From the NCBI GenBank assembly GCA_035552155.1, contig DASZLX010000050.1:186001-250000 (forward strand): a stretch of 64,000 nucleotides of DNA. The letters are read 5' to 3'. The translations under genes were made by a program, and so were the position numbers. The stretch comes from DASXHY01 sp035552155 (lineage in GTDB: Bacteria > Verrucomicrobiota > Verrucomicrobiia > Limisphaerales > DASXHY01). The number at the start of each line of letters is the position of its first letter. The stretch's first letter is position 1. Below the pieces are notes generated by a model. It ran no database searches and had not been told where the DNA came from. It saw nothing but the letters and a program-made list of their open reading frames with translations. This document shows, piece by piece, positions 41,930 to 50,523 of the stretch.

Positions 41930-42226
41930 TCAAAGACGTGGTGTTCCGCGCGCGCCATGCCAGAATCGCGAGACTTCAATGGACTGTTTCTTCCGCAGAA
42001 CGCGATACACGATGCGATAGGAAAGATGAACAAGTTCACGGGTATTTTGGTCGCCAAATTCCGGAACAACCCGGCCCATTTCGGGGAATGCTGCCAGGAG
42101 CCGGGTTTTGGTAATAAGTTCACGTCCGAAACTTTCGGCTCGCACGGGGTTGTCGAAGGAAATGTAACGAACGATCTCCTGCAAATCCTGGATTGCGCGC
42201 GGTGATAGGATTATTTTGAAATCCAT
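41930..42226 (-). CDS. RelE/ParE-type toxin
   Basis: Probably an mRNA-cleaving or gyrase-directed toxin of a type II toxin-antitoxin pair. It has 98 residues from ATG 42226: IILSPRAIQDLQEIVRYISF, PEMGRVVPEFGDQNTRELVH and RIVYRVLRKKQSIEVSRFWH are typical of the RelE/ParE fold. It overlaps the upstream antitoxin gene by 16 bases. The M16 gene follows after 8 bases on the same strand, so it may be in the same transcript. Confidence 0.85.
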   Translation of the reverse strand: MDFKIILSPRAIQDLQEIVRYISFDNPVRAESFGRELITKTRLLAAFPEMGRVVPEFGDQNTRELVHLSYRIVYRVLRKKQSIEVSRFWHGARGTPRL

Positions 42227-42396
42227 GAAGGCAGTTGCTTTTCGACTTCCTCCAGTGGGATGCCCTCGCCGCGGTCCAGTTGAGCAAATCCCTCGCGCAC
42301 ACCGGCGACAAACTCGATCTCCCGCGCGATGTCGGTCAGGGACGCGTCGTCCGGCAAACGTTCCATCAAGTCAGAGACGATTTGTTTATTGCTCAT
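42211..42396 (-). CDS. Antitoxin partner of the RelE/ParE toxin
   Basis: It has 61 residues from ATG 42396 (MSNKQIVSDLMERLPDDASL). Acidic and helical, with EFVAGVREGFAQLDRGEGIP and EEVEKQLPSWISK, as typical for antitoxins in this class. The two genes overlap, with antitoxin first. Antitoxins usually bind their own promoter; a plausible operator has not been identified. Family (Phd-like or RHH-like) is not decided. Confidence 0.8.
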   Translation of the reverse strand: MSNKQIVSDLMERLPDDASLTDIAREIEFVAGVREGFAQLDRGEGIPLEEVEKQLPSWISK

Positions 42397-42909
42397 GGTT
42401 ATATTTTAACATCCCCATTTTTGGAGGCAACGCGCTTCTCATAAAACTGGTGAACTGCAAGGTATTCAGAAATGGCCTGCGGGCAAATGCAATTTGGCGA
42501 CGCAATTTGAAAAGTATATGGCACCACCGGGCACGATCGGGCACGACTCCGAAAAGGACCTGCCACAGAGACACTGAGGCACAGAGGTGATAAGGATCCC
42601 TACGACGAAGGGGAAAGGGCATCGACGACCGTGGAAACATTCTCTTTTGGCTCTTTTTCATTTTCATCACGTCGGTTTTAGCACTTTTCACTGGCAGGAA
42701 AAACTTACGGTAATGTTTTCTGGTGTAAAATTCTTACCATCAATAGGATATAATCGTGAATTAGTAATTTTGCGCTTTTCGGTTGTTTACGCGCGGAGCG
42801 ACGCGCCTACCCCCCAAGGCTGGTCAGTCGCCAAGGGGAGAGGAAAATCGTATTGAGTTGTGGAGCCGAAGAAAAGTTAGGGTCGGCGGGACGCCGGCGC
42901 TCCCTGGGG
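42397..42909. other. Gene-free stretch of 513 bases with dispersed repeats
   Basis: No convincing gene. It holds a CACAGAGACACTGAGGCACAGAGG-type repeat (around 42561-42584), motif copy D (42700-42728), a GC-rich segment with CCCCCCAAGGCTGGTCAGTC and CCAAGGGGA (around 42811-42842), and a second copy of the M16-inserted palindrome (42884-42904). A 101-codon minus-strand frame at 42386-42691 overlaps the antitoxin and is not called. Confidence 0.55.
42700..42728 (-). promoter_or_regulatory. Dispersed motif copy D, outside the phage island
   Basis: AAAACTTACGGTAATGTTTT followed by CTGGTGTAA. It is about 300 bases upstream of the antitoxin start on the minus strand. The left 20 bases are identical to copies A and C; the right part has one extra base. 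It lacks the palindrome that accompanies copies A and C. Confidence 0.5.
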
Positions 42910-44403
42910 CTATCCTTTAAACTCCCGCGCGGCTTTGCCGCCGGCGGACAGGTTTGCCAGTTTCATCTCGGAGTATTTTCGCGAGAAGAGAATTCCCTCC
43001 GCGCCCGCTTTAAGCCCGGCGGTCGTTGCCGCGTAAACATCTTCGGGCGAGGTTTTCTTCTGGCCTTTTCCAGTGGGGACATCGATGTCGATGCCGGGAT
43101 AAATTTTGCATTTGCCCTGCACGTCCGCGACGGCGCGTTTGGTTTCGCGGAATACGTAGTCGGACGAAAGGCCGGCGGTCGGCAATTTGTCCAGCGGGGC
43201 TTCATCGCCGTAACCAAGCCAGGCGTTGTTCACGCGCCAGACTTCTTCCTTGGGCAAATCGCCGAGGACGCCGGACCCGGCGTTGTCCAGATAACCGGCG
43301 TAACGCGGGCCGCCGCAATTGTTGTACATCACGATTTTCAAAAAGTCAGCGACTTTGGCAAATTCGGCATAGTTCTGCTCGGCCCGGAAGTACGGGCTGA
43401 AGGAATTCGTGTGCCAGATGTGAAGTCCGACATCAACGCTCGATCGGCTCGTTTTTGCGGCGTGGTAAATATCTGAGTAAATGGCGTGCTTGCCGTCGGT
43501 CCAAAGTTTTTCCCAGGCGAGCAATTCCGGGTAGTTCAACAGCAGCCGCCAGAATTCCACATAGTAGCCGTCATTGGGGCGCTGGCCGTCGCGGGCGGTA
43601 ATGATGAATTGGGCGAGTTTTTCAAAGCCTTCCTTTGCCCGCGCGACATCGATGCCGCGGTCGCGAGCGGCTTTTTGGTGCAAGTCGCAAAAGCAGGTCA
43701 CGCGCCGGGGATCGCCTCCGCCGATGGCGTTCAGCAACGGGCCCTGGCGTTCGGAACACCACATGACTCCGTCCACTTCGTAGCTTTGGCAATAATCCTC
43801 GGTGAGGCCGATGAGAAACTCGCGATAGTCGGGATGCAAGGCGCACAGCGTGCCGGCGGGACGTCCGGTCAAATCGATTTCGCGCAGTTTGTCCACGCCG
43901 GGAATGTCTCTGCCGAAATTGTCCTCATACCACGCATACACTTTCATGCCGCGCCGGTGGGCTTTGGGCAGGACGTCGGCGATGAGGTCGTAATCGCCGT
44001 GGTCCGGCGCCTTGGTTTGCTTGAGCGCGGTGCGCTCGTAGAATTTCGCGTGTAGGGTGGCGAAGTTGCCGCCGTGGAAATTCACGTCATATTCCTGCTT
44101 GCCATGGTCGGGCAGCGGCTGCCCGGGCACCTGGCGGCCAGCGATGCCGCGCCCGTAAGTGAACGTGGCGAGGAACAAACTATTCACGTCGCCGCGCTCC
44201 TGCAAAATATCCAGCACCTGCTCGGTGCCTTCGTCCAGAAACGACACGGCTCCGATCTGGATGCCGACCATCTTATCGGACGGGCTCGGTGCGGCTTGCG
44301 CGGTGAGTGGCGCTATTATCGGACCCAGGGCTGCAGCAGCAGCGGCGGTGGCGGTGGTTTTGAGAAATTGTCTGCGGGTCAAATCCGAGGGAGGCGTTTT
44401 CAT
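42910..44403 (-). CDS. Tat-exported glycoside-hydrolase-like protein
   Basis: Probably an exported enzyme acting on a carbohydrate. From ATG 44403 it has 497 residues; a longer start at 44451 or 44541 is less supported. Tat signal: DLTRRQFLKTTATAAAAAAL with AQAA cleavage. The mature part fits a TIM-barrel hydrolase-like protein: KVYAWYEDNFGRDIPGV, YREFLIGLTEDYCQSYEVDG and EGILFSRKYSEMKLANLSAG. Catalytic residues cannot be assigned by eye. Its partner gene upstream is the ThuA lipoprotein. Confidence 0.7.
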   Translation of the reverse strand: MKTPPSDLTRRQFLKTTATAAAAAALGPIIAPLTAQAAPSPSDKMVGIQIGAVSFLDEGTEQVLDILQERGDVNSLFLATFTYGRGIAGRQVPGQPLPDHGKQEYDVNFHGGNFATLHAKFYERTALKQTKAPDHGDYDLIADVLPKAHRRGMKVYAWYEDNFGRDIPGVDKLREIDLTGRPAGTLCALHPDYREFLIGLTEDYCQSYEVDGVMWCSERQGPLLNAIGGGDPRRVTCFCDLHQKAARDRGIDVARAKEGFEKLAQFIITARDGQRPNDGYYVEFWRLLLNYPELLAWEKLWTDGKHAIYSDIYHAAKTSRSSVDVGLHIWHTNSFSPYFRAEQNYAEFAKVADFLKIVMYNNCGGPRYAGYLDNAGSGVLGDLPKEEVWRVNNAWLGYGDEAPLDKLPTAGLSSDYVFRETKRAVADVQGKCKIYPGIDIDVPTGKGQKKTSPEDVYAATTAGLKAGAEGILFSRKYSEMKLANLSAGGKAAREFKG

Positions 44404-44493
44404 GCGGCAATTTTGCTCCCGCGCGGGTGGGGAGGCGAGATGATTTTCCATCGGTGATAAATGCGGAGCTGTGGAATTAAATCGCGCTGGGCC

Positions 44494-44530
44494 GACTGCC
44501 AGTCGGCGAAACAGCAGGCTATCAGCCTGC
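44494..44530. repeat. REP-type double palindrome between genes
   Basis: GACTGCCAGTC (44494-44504) followed after 9 bases by GCAGGCTATCAGCCTGC (44514-44530), both palindromic. This pair is typical of REP elements. It lies between the Tat-exported gene and the ThuA lipoprotein gene. Confidence 0.65.
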
Positions 44531-44547
44531 GCTACCAACACGATGCG

Positions 44548-45267
44548 TCACGACCGCCGGGCGACCCAACGGATGCTTTGCGCAATCAACTTTTGGAAGT
44601 TCGGGTCTTCGTAGCAGCCGTGCCCGACGATGGTTCCCACCACACGCGATTTTTTCTCGGTGCGGTACCAGGCGAGCCATTGATCGCCGTTTTTCAGCAG
44701 CGGCTGCGCGTTATTCAGCATGTGCAGGTTGGAATACAGCTCGTCGTGCAAAATGAAATCATGCAGGCCAGCAGTCACGGGGTGATGCTTCGCGACCACG
44801 GTCACGGGAATATCGACATCGCCTTTGTAGGTGGAAGAGGTGATGCCGTTGGTCATCTGTTGGGTCTGGTAAACGTATTTGCCGCCGGCGATGCGCTCGT
44901 ATTCGCTCCACAGGGGATAGGAGAGATAGGCGTGGTGCAGCACAATCACGCCGATGCCGCGGTCAAACAACTCCAGGAAACGCGCCTTTTGGGAGTCAGT
45001 AATTTTAGTCGGCGAATCGTAAAGCAGCACGACATCGTAGTTGAACAAGTCATCGCGGTCGTAGGCTTCGGCGTTTGTTTTTTGAACGGCCCAGGTGTAA
45101 GAGATTTCCGGGTTATCGGAAAACATCCGGAAGAACGGCTCCTGCTGAAAGGCGTGTCCGCCGGTGACGATCAGGACCTTGATTTTTTTGTCCACGTGGG
45201 TTTCGGCTTGCGGCCCGGCGCAACCGGGGAGCAGCGCGAGGAGGCCAAGCAGGGGGAGAAATTTCAT
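44548..45267 (-). CDS. ThuA-domain lipoprotein
   Basis: A class I glutamine amidotransferase-like domain often found in sugar-use clusters. It has 239 residues from ATG 45267, with a lipoprotein signal (MKFLPLLGLLALLPGCAG; Cys near residue 16). The ThuA pattern is visible: KVLIVTGGHAFQQEPFFRMF, VVLLYDSPTKI, FDRGIGVIVLHHAYLSYPLW, and VVAKHHPVTAGL. The canonical ThuA family has no known enzymatic nucleophile, so a binding role is possible. It is upstream of the Tat-exported protein and downstream of the Minf_1886 gene, all on the minus strand. Confidence 0.85.
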   Translation of the reverse strand: MKFLPLLGLLALLPGCAGPQAETHVDKKIKVLIVTGGHAFQQEPFFRMFSDNPEISYTWAVQKTNAEAYDRDDLFNYDVVLLYDSPTKITDSQKARFLELFDRGIGVIVLHHAYLSYPLWSEYERIAGGKYVYQTQQMTNGITSSTYKGDVDIPVTVVAKHHPVTAGLHDFILHDELYSNLHMLNNAQPLLKNGDQWLAWYRTEKKSRVVGTIVGHGCYEDPNFQKLIAQSIRWVARRS

Positions 45268-45271
45268 TCAG

Positions 45272-45703
45272 TTATGCGACTGGCTTGGTCTCTTTCGGAG
45301 TTTTGCTTTGGGGTAAAAACGGCTTGCGAAACGCCGTCTCGAAATCATAGCCGCCCTTGAAATCCTCGCGGCTGTCCTGCGCGGTGGTGGAAAAGACTCC
45401 GGCTTCGACGATGTTGAACACGATTTCGCCAAAATCTTCGCAACGCGTGATACCCCACTCCTCCAGCACAGTGATGGCCATGGGACCGAATTGCGCGAGG
45501 GCATAGTCGCGGACGCCGGCGAGCAATTCCTGGCCGGTGACGTGGAGACCGTCGCGGCGTTCGCGTGTGGCGGTCTTCTGGGTGAAATCGAGCGCGTCGC
45601 GGACGAACAGGTACCCATCGCGCCGATACCGCGGGTCTTTCGCGAGAATCTGCTCGAGCGTTTCTTCGAAATTGGCTTCCTGCATTTCGTATTTCTCCGG
45701 CAT
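45272..45703 (-). CDS. Minf_1886 family conserved protein
   Basis: A conserved protein of unknown function known from Verrucomicrobia and Planctomycetes, which is the main lineage clue in the window. From ATG 45703 it has 143 residues (MPEKYEMQEANFEETLEQIL); the longer start at 45766 is not favoured. The pattern AKDPRYRRDGYLFVRDALDF, HVTGQELLAGVRDYALAQFG, and VLEEWGITRCEDFGEIVFNI, with EAGVFSTTAQDSREDF, fits the family. The gene ends 4 bases before the ThuA start. Confidence 0.85.
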   Translation of the reverse strand: MPEKYEMQEANFEETLEQILAKDPRYRRDGYLFVRDALDFTQKTATRERRDGLHVTGQELLAGVRDYALAQFGPMAITVLEEWGITRCEDFGEIVFNIVEAGVFSTTAQDSREDFKGGYDFETAFRKPFLPQSKTPKETKPVA

Positions 45704-45905
45704 AGCTGCGGGTGGCTGCCGAGCCGATGTAAAAGCCTTAATTGCCCGGCGGTCAAAAGCAAACAAGAAGGAGCATTAACCGTTCCGGTTTGCGGGTGGC
45801 TTAGGGGGAAATTAAAAGAGAAGCCACGAAATGACAACGCCACAGATGCTGTTATTAAAACATATTTGTCTTGGACAGGCTTTTTGCTCCACCTAGAGTG
45901 CGCGC

Positions 45906-47333
45906 GTGGAACTTCCGGCCGTGAATCCGTGGATGATGCTGCCTTTAGGAGCGTTGTTGGCGGCCATTGCGCTGGCGCCGCTGTTTTTCGCCGATTGGTG
46001 GGGGAAGCACTATGCGAAGGTCGCGTTCGGACTCGCGATTGTTGTGCTCGCTTATTATTGCGTGGGCATTCACGCCTCGCAACGCGTGCTGGCGGTGGGG
46101 CATGAGTATCTCAGCTTCATGGCGTTGATTGGCTCGCTGTTTATCGTTTCCGGCGGCATCCACATCAACGTCAAAGGCGAAGCTTCGCCGGCGGCCAATG
46201 TCGTGTTCCTGCTGATCGGCGCGCTGCTGGCGAATCTGCTGGGGACGACCGGCGCTTCCATGCTGCTGATTCGCCCGTGGATTCGGATGAACAAATACCG
46301 GATCACCGGGCATCATGTCGTGTTTTTCATTTTCATCGTGTCCAACGTGGGCGGCTGCCTGACGCCGATTGGCGATCCGCCGCTGTTTCTCGGGTATCTT
46401 TACGGAATCCCGTTCTGGTGGGTGGCGGAGCATTGCCTGCCGATGTGGGCGATGGGCGTGGGCATCCTGCTGGCGATGTTTTATGTGGTGGACAGGATTA
46501 ATTTCAATCGCGCGCCGCGCGGGATTCGCGCGAATGAAACCGCGCATGAGGAATGGCGTTTTGACGGTCTTTCCAACGTGTTTTTCCTCGCGGTCATTTT
46601 GTTTGCGGTGTTCATCAACCATCCTCCGTTCCTGCGCGAGGCGTTGATGGCCGGGGCGGCGATCGGTTCTTATTTCACCACGAAAAAACCGGTGCACGAA
46701 GCGAACCACTTCAGTTTTCATCCCATCCGGGAGGTTGCCATCTTGTTCGTGGGCATTTTTGCGACGATGATACCGGCGCTGGACTGGCTGGCCGGCAATG
46801 CGAAGGACTTGCTCGGGCAGCATCCGGCATCGGGAGTTTTTTATTGGGGCGCGGGCACGCTTTCCAGCGTGCTCGATAACGCGCCGACTTATCTCAGTTT
46901 TCTTAGCGGCAGCTTCGGCACTTTTGTGAATCACGATGTCGTGGCGCAGGTGCAGGCGCACATTGCGTCCGGCACGATTGATTTCAATAATCTCACGGGC
47001 GATTACGCGGAGCAAATCCGGCAGACGCTCGGGGCATTGCAAAAATATCACGCCGATCACGTGGCGGCCAAAAGCGTCAGCACTGATGAGATCGAGGTGT
47101 GTTTCCTGCTGGGCAATGCGACGTTCAATAAATACATCCTGGCGATCAGCATTGGCGCGGTGTTTTTTGGCGCGACCACGTATATCGGGAACGGGCCCAA
47201 TTTTATGGTGAAATCCATCGCCCATCATCAGAAGGTGCGCACGCCGTCGTTTCTGGATTACATCTGGAAATTTACCCTGCCGTTCATGCTGCCGATGTTG
47301 CTCATCGTCTGGCTGGTTTTCTTTTTCCGGTAG
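45906..47333 (+). CDS. CitMHS/NhaD-type membrane transporter
   Basis: Probably a sodium-proton or citrate-type exchanger of the CitMHS_2/ArsB-NhaD superfamily; the ion is not known. It has 475 residues from GTG 45906. About twelve membrane helices can be traced. Superfamily marks include VSNVGGCLTPIGDPPLFLGY (about residues 150-169) and SSVLDNAPTYLSFLSG (about 319-334), which is the Asn-Ala-Pro-type helix break. An extra loop of about 60 residues (VVAQVQAHIASGTIDFNNLT and following) lies in the second half. It stands alone on the plus strand. Confidence 0.8.
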   Translation: MELPAVNPWMMLPLGALLAAIALAPLFFADWWGKHYAKVAFGLAIVVLAYYCVGIHASQRVLAVGHEYLSFMALIGSLFIVSGGIHINVKGEASPAANVVFLLIGALLANLLGTTGASMLLIRPWIRMNKYRITGHHVVFFIFIVSNVGGCLTPIGDPPLFLGYLYGIPFWWVAEHCLPMWAMGVGILLAMFYVVDRINFNRAPRGIRANETAHEEWRFDGLSNVFFLAVILFAVFINHPPFLREALMAGAAIGSYFTTKKPVHEANHFSFHPIREVAILFVGIFATMIPALDWLAGNAKDLLGQHPASGVFYWGAGTLSSVLDNAPTYLSFLSGSFGTFVNHDVVAQVQAHIASGTIDFNNLTGDYAEQIRQTLGALQKYHADHVAAKSVSTDEIEVCFLLGNATFNKYILAISIGAVFFGATTYIGNGPNFMVKSIAHHQKVRTPSFLDYIWKFTLPFMLPMLLIVWLVFFFR

Positions 47334-47383
47334 AACAGGCATTTCGTCCGCATCGATTTCAATGCGAAAGCAAAAAGACGGAA

Positions 47384-47401
47384 ACAGGCAGGATGCCTGT
47401 C
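47384..47401. repeat. Palindromic repeat ACAGGCAGGATGCCTGTC
   Basis: An 18-base partly palindromic sequence (ACAGGCA and TGCCTGT arms) between the transporter and waaA genes. It is identical to 56238-56255 inside mfd. Confidence 0.7.
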
Positions 47402-47527
47402 TTGAGATGTACGAACATCCTGTGAAGTTCCCGTAACAATCTTGAAAATCAGCGGCCTTGGCCAAAAATTTGCTTGGCACTCGCGGCGGATTTCAGGGAA
47501 CATCCAGCAGCTGACTAGGGCATCGGA

Positions 47528-48856
47528 GTGCGAACTCTTTACAATATTCTCTTTAGGATATTTTTCCTGCTGTCTTCGCCGTATTACTTTATACGGATGC
47601 GACGGCGGGGAAACTGGCGCACGGGATTCGCCGAGCGTTTCGGCAAATTCACCAATATTTTCAAGCAATCCATCACTAACCGGCAGGTGCTCTGGCTGCA
47701 TGCCGTGAGCGTCGGAGAGGTGAATGTTTGCACGCAGCTTATCCGCGCACTCGAACCGCGCATGCCCAATCTCAAGATCGTGGTTTCGACCACCACGACC
47801 ACCGGCATGGGAGAATTAAAGAAAAAATTGCCGACGCTGATCTCGAAAATTTATTACCCGATCGACCATCGCAAATATGTCAGCCGCGCGCTCGCGACCA
47901 TTTATCCGGAGGCCATCGTTTTGGTGGAGGCGGAAATCTGGCCGAATTTTATCTGGCGCGCGCGGGACATGGGCATCCCGATTTTTCTGGTGAACGCGCG
48001 ATTGTCCGACCGCTCGTATCGCGGTTACAAGCGATTCGGTTTTTTGTTTCGCCCGCTCTTCGCCTCGTTCGCCGGCGTGGGCGCGCAAAATGAAACTGAT
48101 GCCGCGCGCCTGCGCGAACTGGGCTGCCGCCCGGAATCCGTGCACATCGTGGGCAACCTGAAATTTGACGCCGCTCATCTCGAAACGCAGCAGACGGTCA
48201 ATGTGGAAAAAATTTTGCGGCAGGCCGGCGTGCCTGCCGGGGCGCGGGTCTTGCTGGCCGGGAGCACGCACGACGGCGAAGAAGTGATCCTGGCGGAAGT
48301 CTTTCAACGTCTGCGTAAGCAATTTCCCGACCTGTTCCTGGTCCTTGTTCCGCGACATTTCGAACGCAGCCGGGATGTGGGGCGGGCGCTGAAGGATCGC
48401 GGCGTAAAATTTATTTATCGCAGCGACATCTCCGCGGAGGCGCAGCTTCAGCCCGGTGAGGTTGATTGTCTTCTGGTAAATTCCACGGGCGAACTGAAAT
48501 TTTTCTACGACTTCGCGACCGTTACTTTCATTGGCAAAAGCCTCGCGGGGGAAGGCGGGCAGAATCCCATCGAACCCGCGGCCCTGGGCAAGCCGATTAT
48601 TTTCGGGCCTAACATGCAGAATTTTCCGGATGTGACGCGGGCCTTGCTCGCGGCGGACGGCGCAGTGCAGGTGCAAGATGCCGCCGGGCTGGAACAGAAA
48701 ATTTCCGAACTGCTGGCCAATGAGAACCGCCGCTCCGAACTGGGGCGCAACGCTCAGAAAGTTGTCCGCGAAAATCTTGGGGCCATCGAGCGCACGCTGG
48801 ATATGATCGTGAAGCGCCTGGACAACGGGGAGATTTATATCCGGGATAAGAAGTGA
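47528..48856 (+). CDS. waaA: 3-deoxy-D-manno-octulosonic acid (Kdo) transferase
   Basis: Adds Kdo to lipid A in lipopolysaccharide biosynthesis. It has 442 residues from GTG 47528. A single N-terminal membrane segment (LYNILFRIFFLLSSPYYF) and the GT30 patterns are visible: HAVSVGEVNVCTQLIRALEP, VEAEIWPNFIWRARDMGIPI, VNARLSDRSYRGYKRFGFLF, LAGSTHDGEEVILAEVFQRL and GGQNPIEPAALGKPIIFGPN. The presence implies a Gram-negative outer membrane with Kdo-containing lipopolysaccharide, in line with the arabinose-5-phosphate isomerase at the window's right end. Confidence 0.92.
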   Translation: MRTLYNILFRIFFLLSSPYYFIRMRRRGNWRTGFAERFGKFTNIFKQSITNRQVLWLHAVSVGEVNVCTQLIRALEPRMPNLKIVVSTTTTTGMGELKKKLPTLISKIYYPIDHRKYVSRALATIYPEAIVLVEAEIWPNFIWRARDMGIPIFLVNARLSDRSYRGYKRFGFLFRPLFASFAGVGAQNETDAARLRELGCRPESVHIVGNLKFDAAHLETQQTVNVEKILRQAGVPAGARVLLAGSTHDGEEVILAEVFQRLRKQFPDLFLVLVPRHFERSRDVGRALKDRGVKFIYRSDISAEAQLQPGEVDCLLVNSTGELKFFYDFATVTFIGKSLAGEGGQNPIEPAALGKPIIFGPNMQNFPDVTRALLAADGAVQVQDAAGLEQKISELLANENRRSELGRNAQKVVRENLGAIERTLDMIVKRLDNGEIYIRDKK

Positions 48857-48882
48857 GCGGACCGACGGCGGCTATAGAAACT

Positions 48883-50211
48883 TCAGCGAACCAAACACGG
48901 GCGCTTGGGATCGAATTTCCAGCCGGGAGTTAAGAATTGCATGGCCGCGGCGTCGTCACGCGCACCCAGAGACATCTTCCGGTAGAGGGCGTGGGCCTTT
49001 TCGATTTCGCTCGGGTCAGCTTCGACTCCCAGGCCCGGCGCGTCCGGGACAGCAATGGCGCCGTTCATGATTTTCAACGGTTCGCGGGTGAGTCGCTGGC
49101 CATCCTGCCAAATCCAATGAGTATCGATGGCAGTGATTTTTCCCGGCGCGGCGGCGGCCACGTGCGTAAACATGGCGAGGGAAATATCGAAATGATTGTT
49201 CGAGTGCGAGCCCCAGGTGAGACCGCCCCAATCGCGGCAGAGTTGCGCCACGCGAACGGAGCCTTGCATGGTCCAGAAATGCGGGTCGGCGAGTGGAATA
49301 TCAATGGCTTTTAGCCGGAGCGCGTCGGCCAATTGCGGCCAATCGGTGGCGACCATGTTCGTGGCCGTGGGCAGGCCGGTGGCGCGGCGGAATTCAGCCA
49401 TGACTTCGCGGCCGGACATGCCATTTTCCGCGCCGCACGGGTCTTCGGCGTAGGCGAGGACGTTACGCTGGTCGCGACAGAGGGCGATGGCTTCGGTGAG
49501 AGACCACGCGCCGTTCGGATCGAGCGTGATGCGGGCTTTGGGGAAACGTTTCGCGAGCGCGGCGACGGCTTCCATTTCCTGCGTGCCGGACAGGACACCG
49601 CCTTTGAGTTTGAAATCGTTGAAGCCATAGCGCGCGTGGGCGACTTCGGCCAGGCGAACGATGCTGTCCACAGTCAAGGCTGCCTCGTGGCGTAGCCGGA
49701 GCCAATCGTCTTTGGCAGCCGGTGCGCTGAGATAGGGGAGATTCGTTTTTTTGGAATCGCCGAGGTAAAACAGATACCCGAGCACCTCTACTGAATCGCG
49801 TTGTTGTCCTTCGCCGAGCAGGGCCGCCACGGGCACTCCGAGGAATTGGCCGAGCAAATCGAGCAGCGCGCTTTCGATGGCTGTGACGGCGTGGATGGTG
49901 GTCCGCAAGTCGTAGGTTTGAAGGCCGCGACCGCCGGCGTCGAGGTTGGCAAATTCTTGGCGGACGGCATTGAGCACGGAATTGTGGGCGCTGATCGGCC
50001 GGCCAATCACAAACGGTTTTGAAGCTTCAAGCGTTTGACGGATTTTCTCACCGCCGGGAACTTCGCCGAGTCCCGTGCATCCGGAATTATCTTTCAGGAG
50101 CACAAGGTTGCGAGTGAAGAACGGCCCGTGCGCGCCGCTGAGATTGAGCAACATGCTGTCGTGCCCGGCCACGGGGATGACGAGCATTTCGGTGACAACC
50201 GGGGAAGACAT
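48883..50211 (-). CDS. gudD: Glucarate dehydratase, enolase superfamily
   Basis: Converts D-glucarate (and probably L-idarate) to 5-keto-4-deoxyglucarate. It has 442 residues from ATG 50211 (MSSPVVTEMLVIPVAGHDSM). Enolase-superfamily residues are visible: the Lys base in FNDFKLKGGVLS, metal ligands in TLDPNGAWS, AEDPCG and TATNMVATDWPQL, and the catalytic His region GSHSNNHFDISLAM. LVLLKDNSGCTGLGEVPGGE at the N-terminus is the GlucD capping domain. It is transcribed on the minus strand, downstream of the semialdehyde dehydrogenase gene. Confidence 0.92.
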   Translation of the reverse strand: MSSPVVTEMLVIPVAGHDSMLLNLSGAHGPFFTRNLVLLKDNSGCTGLGEVPGGEKIRQTLEASKPFVIGRPISAHNSVLNAVRQEFANLDAGGRGLQTYDLRTTIHAVTAIESALLDLLGQFLGVPVAALLGEGQQRDSVEVLGYLFYLGDSKKTNLPYLSAPAAKDDWLRLRHEAALTVDSIVRLAEVAHARYGFNDFKLKGGVLSGTQEMEAVAALAKRFPKARITLDPNGAWSLTEAIALCRDQRNVLAYAEDPCGAENGMSGREVMAEFRRATGLPTATNMVATDWPQLADALRLKAIDIPLADPHFWTMQGSVRVAQLCRDWGGLTWGSHSNNHFDISLAMFTHVAAAAPGKITAIDTHWIWQDGQRLTREPLKIMNGAIAVPDAPGLGVEADPSEIEKAHALYRKMSLGARDDAAAMQFLTPGWKFDPKRPCLVR

Positions 50212-50329
50212 GGCAGGCCGTGAATAGCGGATTATCGCCCGGCAATCAAGCCTGCCCGCATTCAGCGCAGCGGAGCCAGCCGCAACGACGCGGAAGGTTC
50301 AGTGACTATTTGAAATGACTGAATTATCA

Positions 50330-50361
50330 CGCGGCTGCGGCTGGTGTGCCACACAGCCGCG
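50330..50361. repeat. Palindromic element in the gap between gudD and the dehydrogenase gene
   Basis: CGCGGCTG (50330-50337) and CAGCCGCG (50354-50361) form a perfect 8-base stem with a 16-base loop. It lies in a 312-base gene-free stretch (50212-50523) that also contains a CGCAGGCGCGCC-type GC-rich segment (around 50474-50485). Nothing else is seen there. Confidence 0.55.
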
Positions 50362-50523
50362 CTCCTTTCCGAAGTTTCCTGGGCAGTCTGGGCAGTGTCG
50401 AGATGCGCCGGCGTAATGCGTAAATTGTATCGTGGTGTGATTTGTTCCGCTCGCTACTGCGCGGGCGGGGACGGCGCAGGCGCGCCTTCCCCTACCGTTA
50501 CTCCGGCCCCGCAGGCGAGCCGC

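Noticed and set aside
42386..42691. A 101-codon minus-strand frame starting next to motif copy D
   Set aside because: It overlaps the antitoxin start, runs through a dispersed repeat and has no family features.
45945..47480. A 511-codon open frame antisense to the transporter
   Set aside because: It mirrors the GC-rich transporter gene, is very rich in His, Arg and Gln, and shows no family features, whereas the plus strand has clear membrane helices and motifs.
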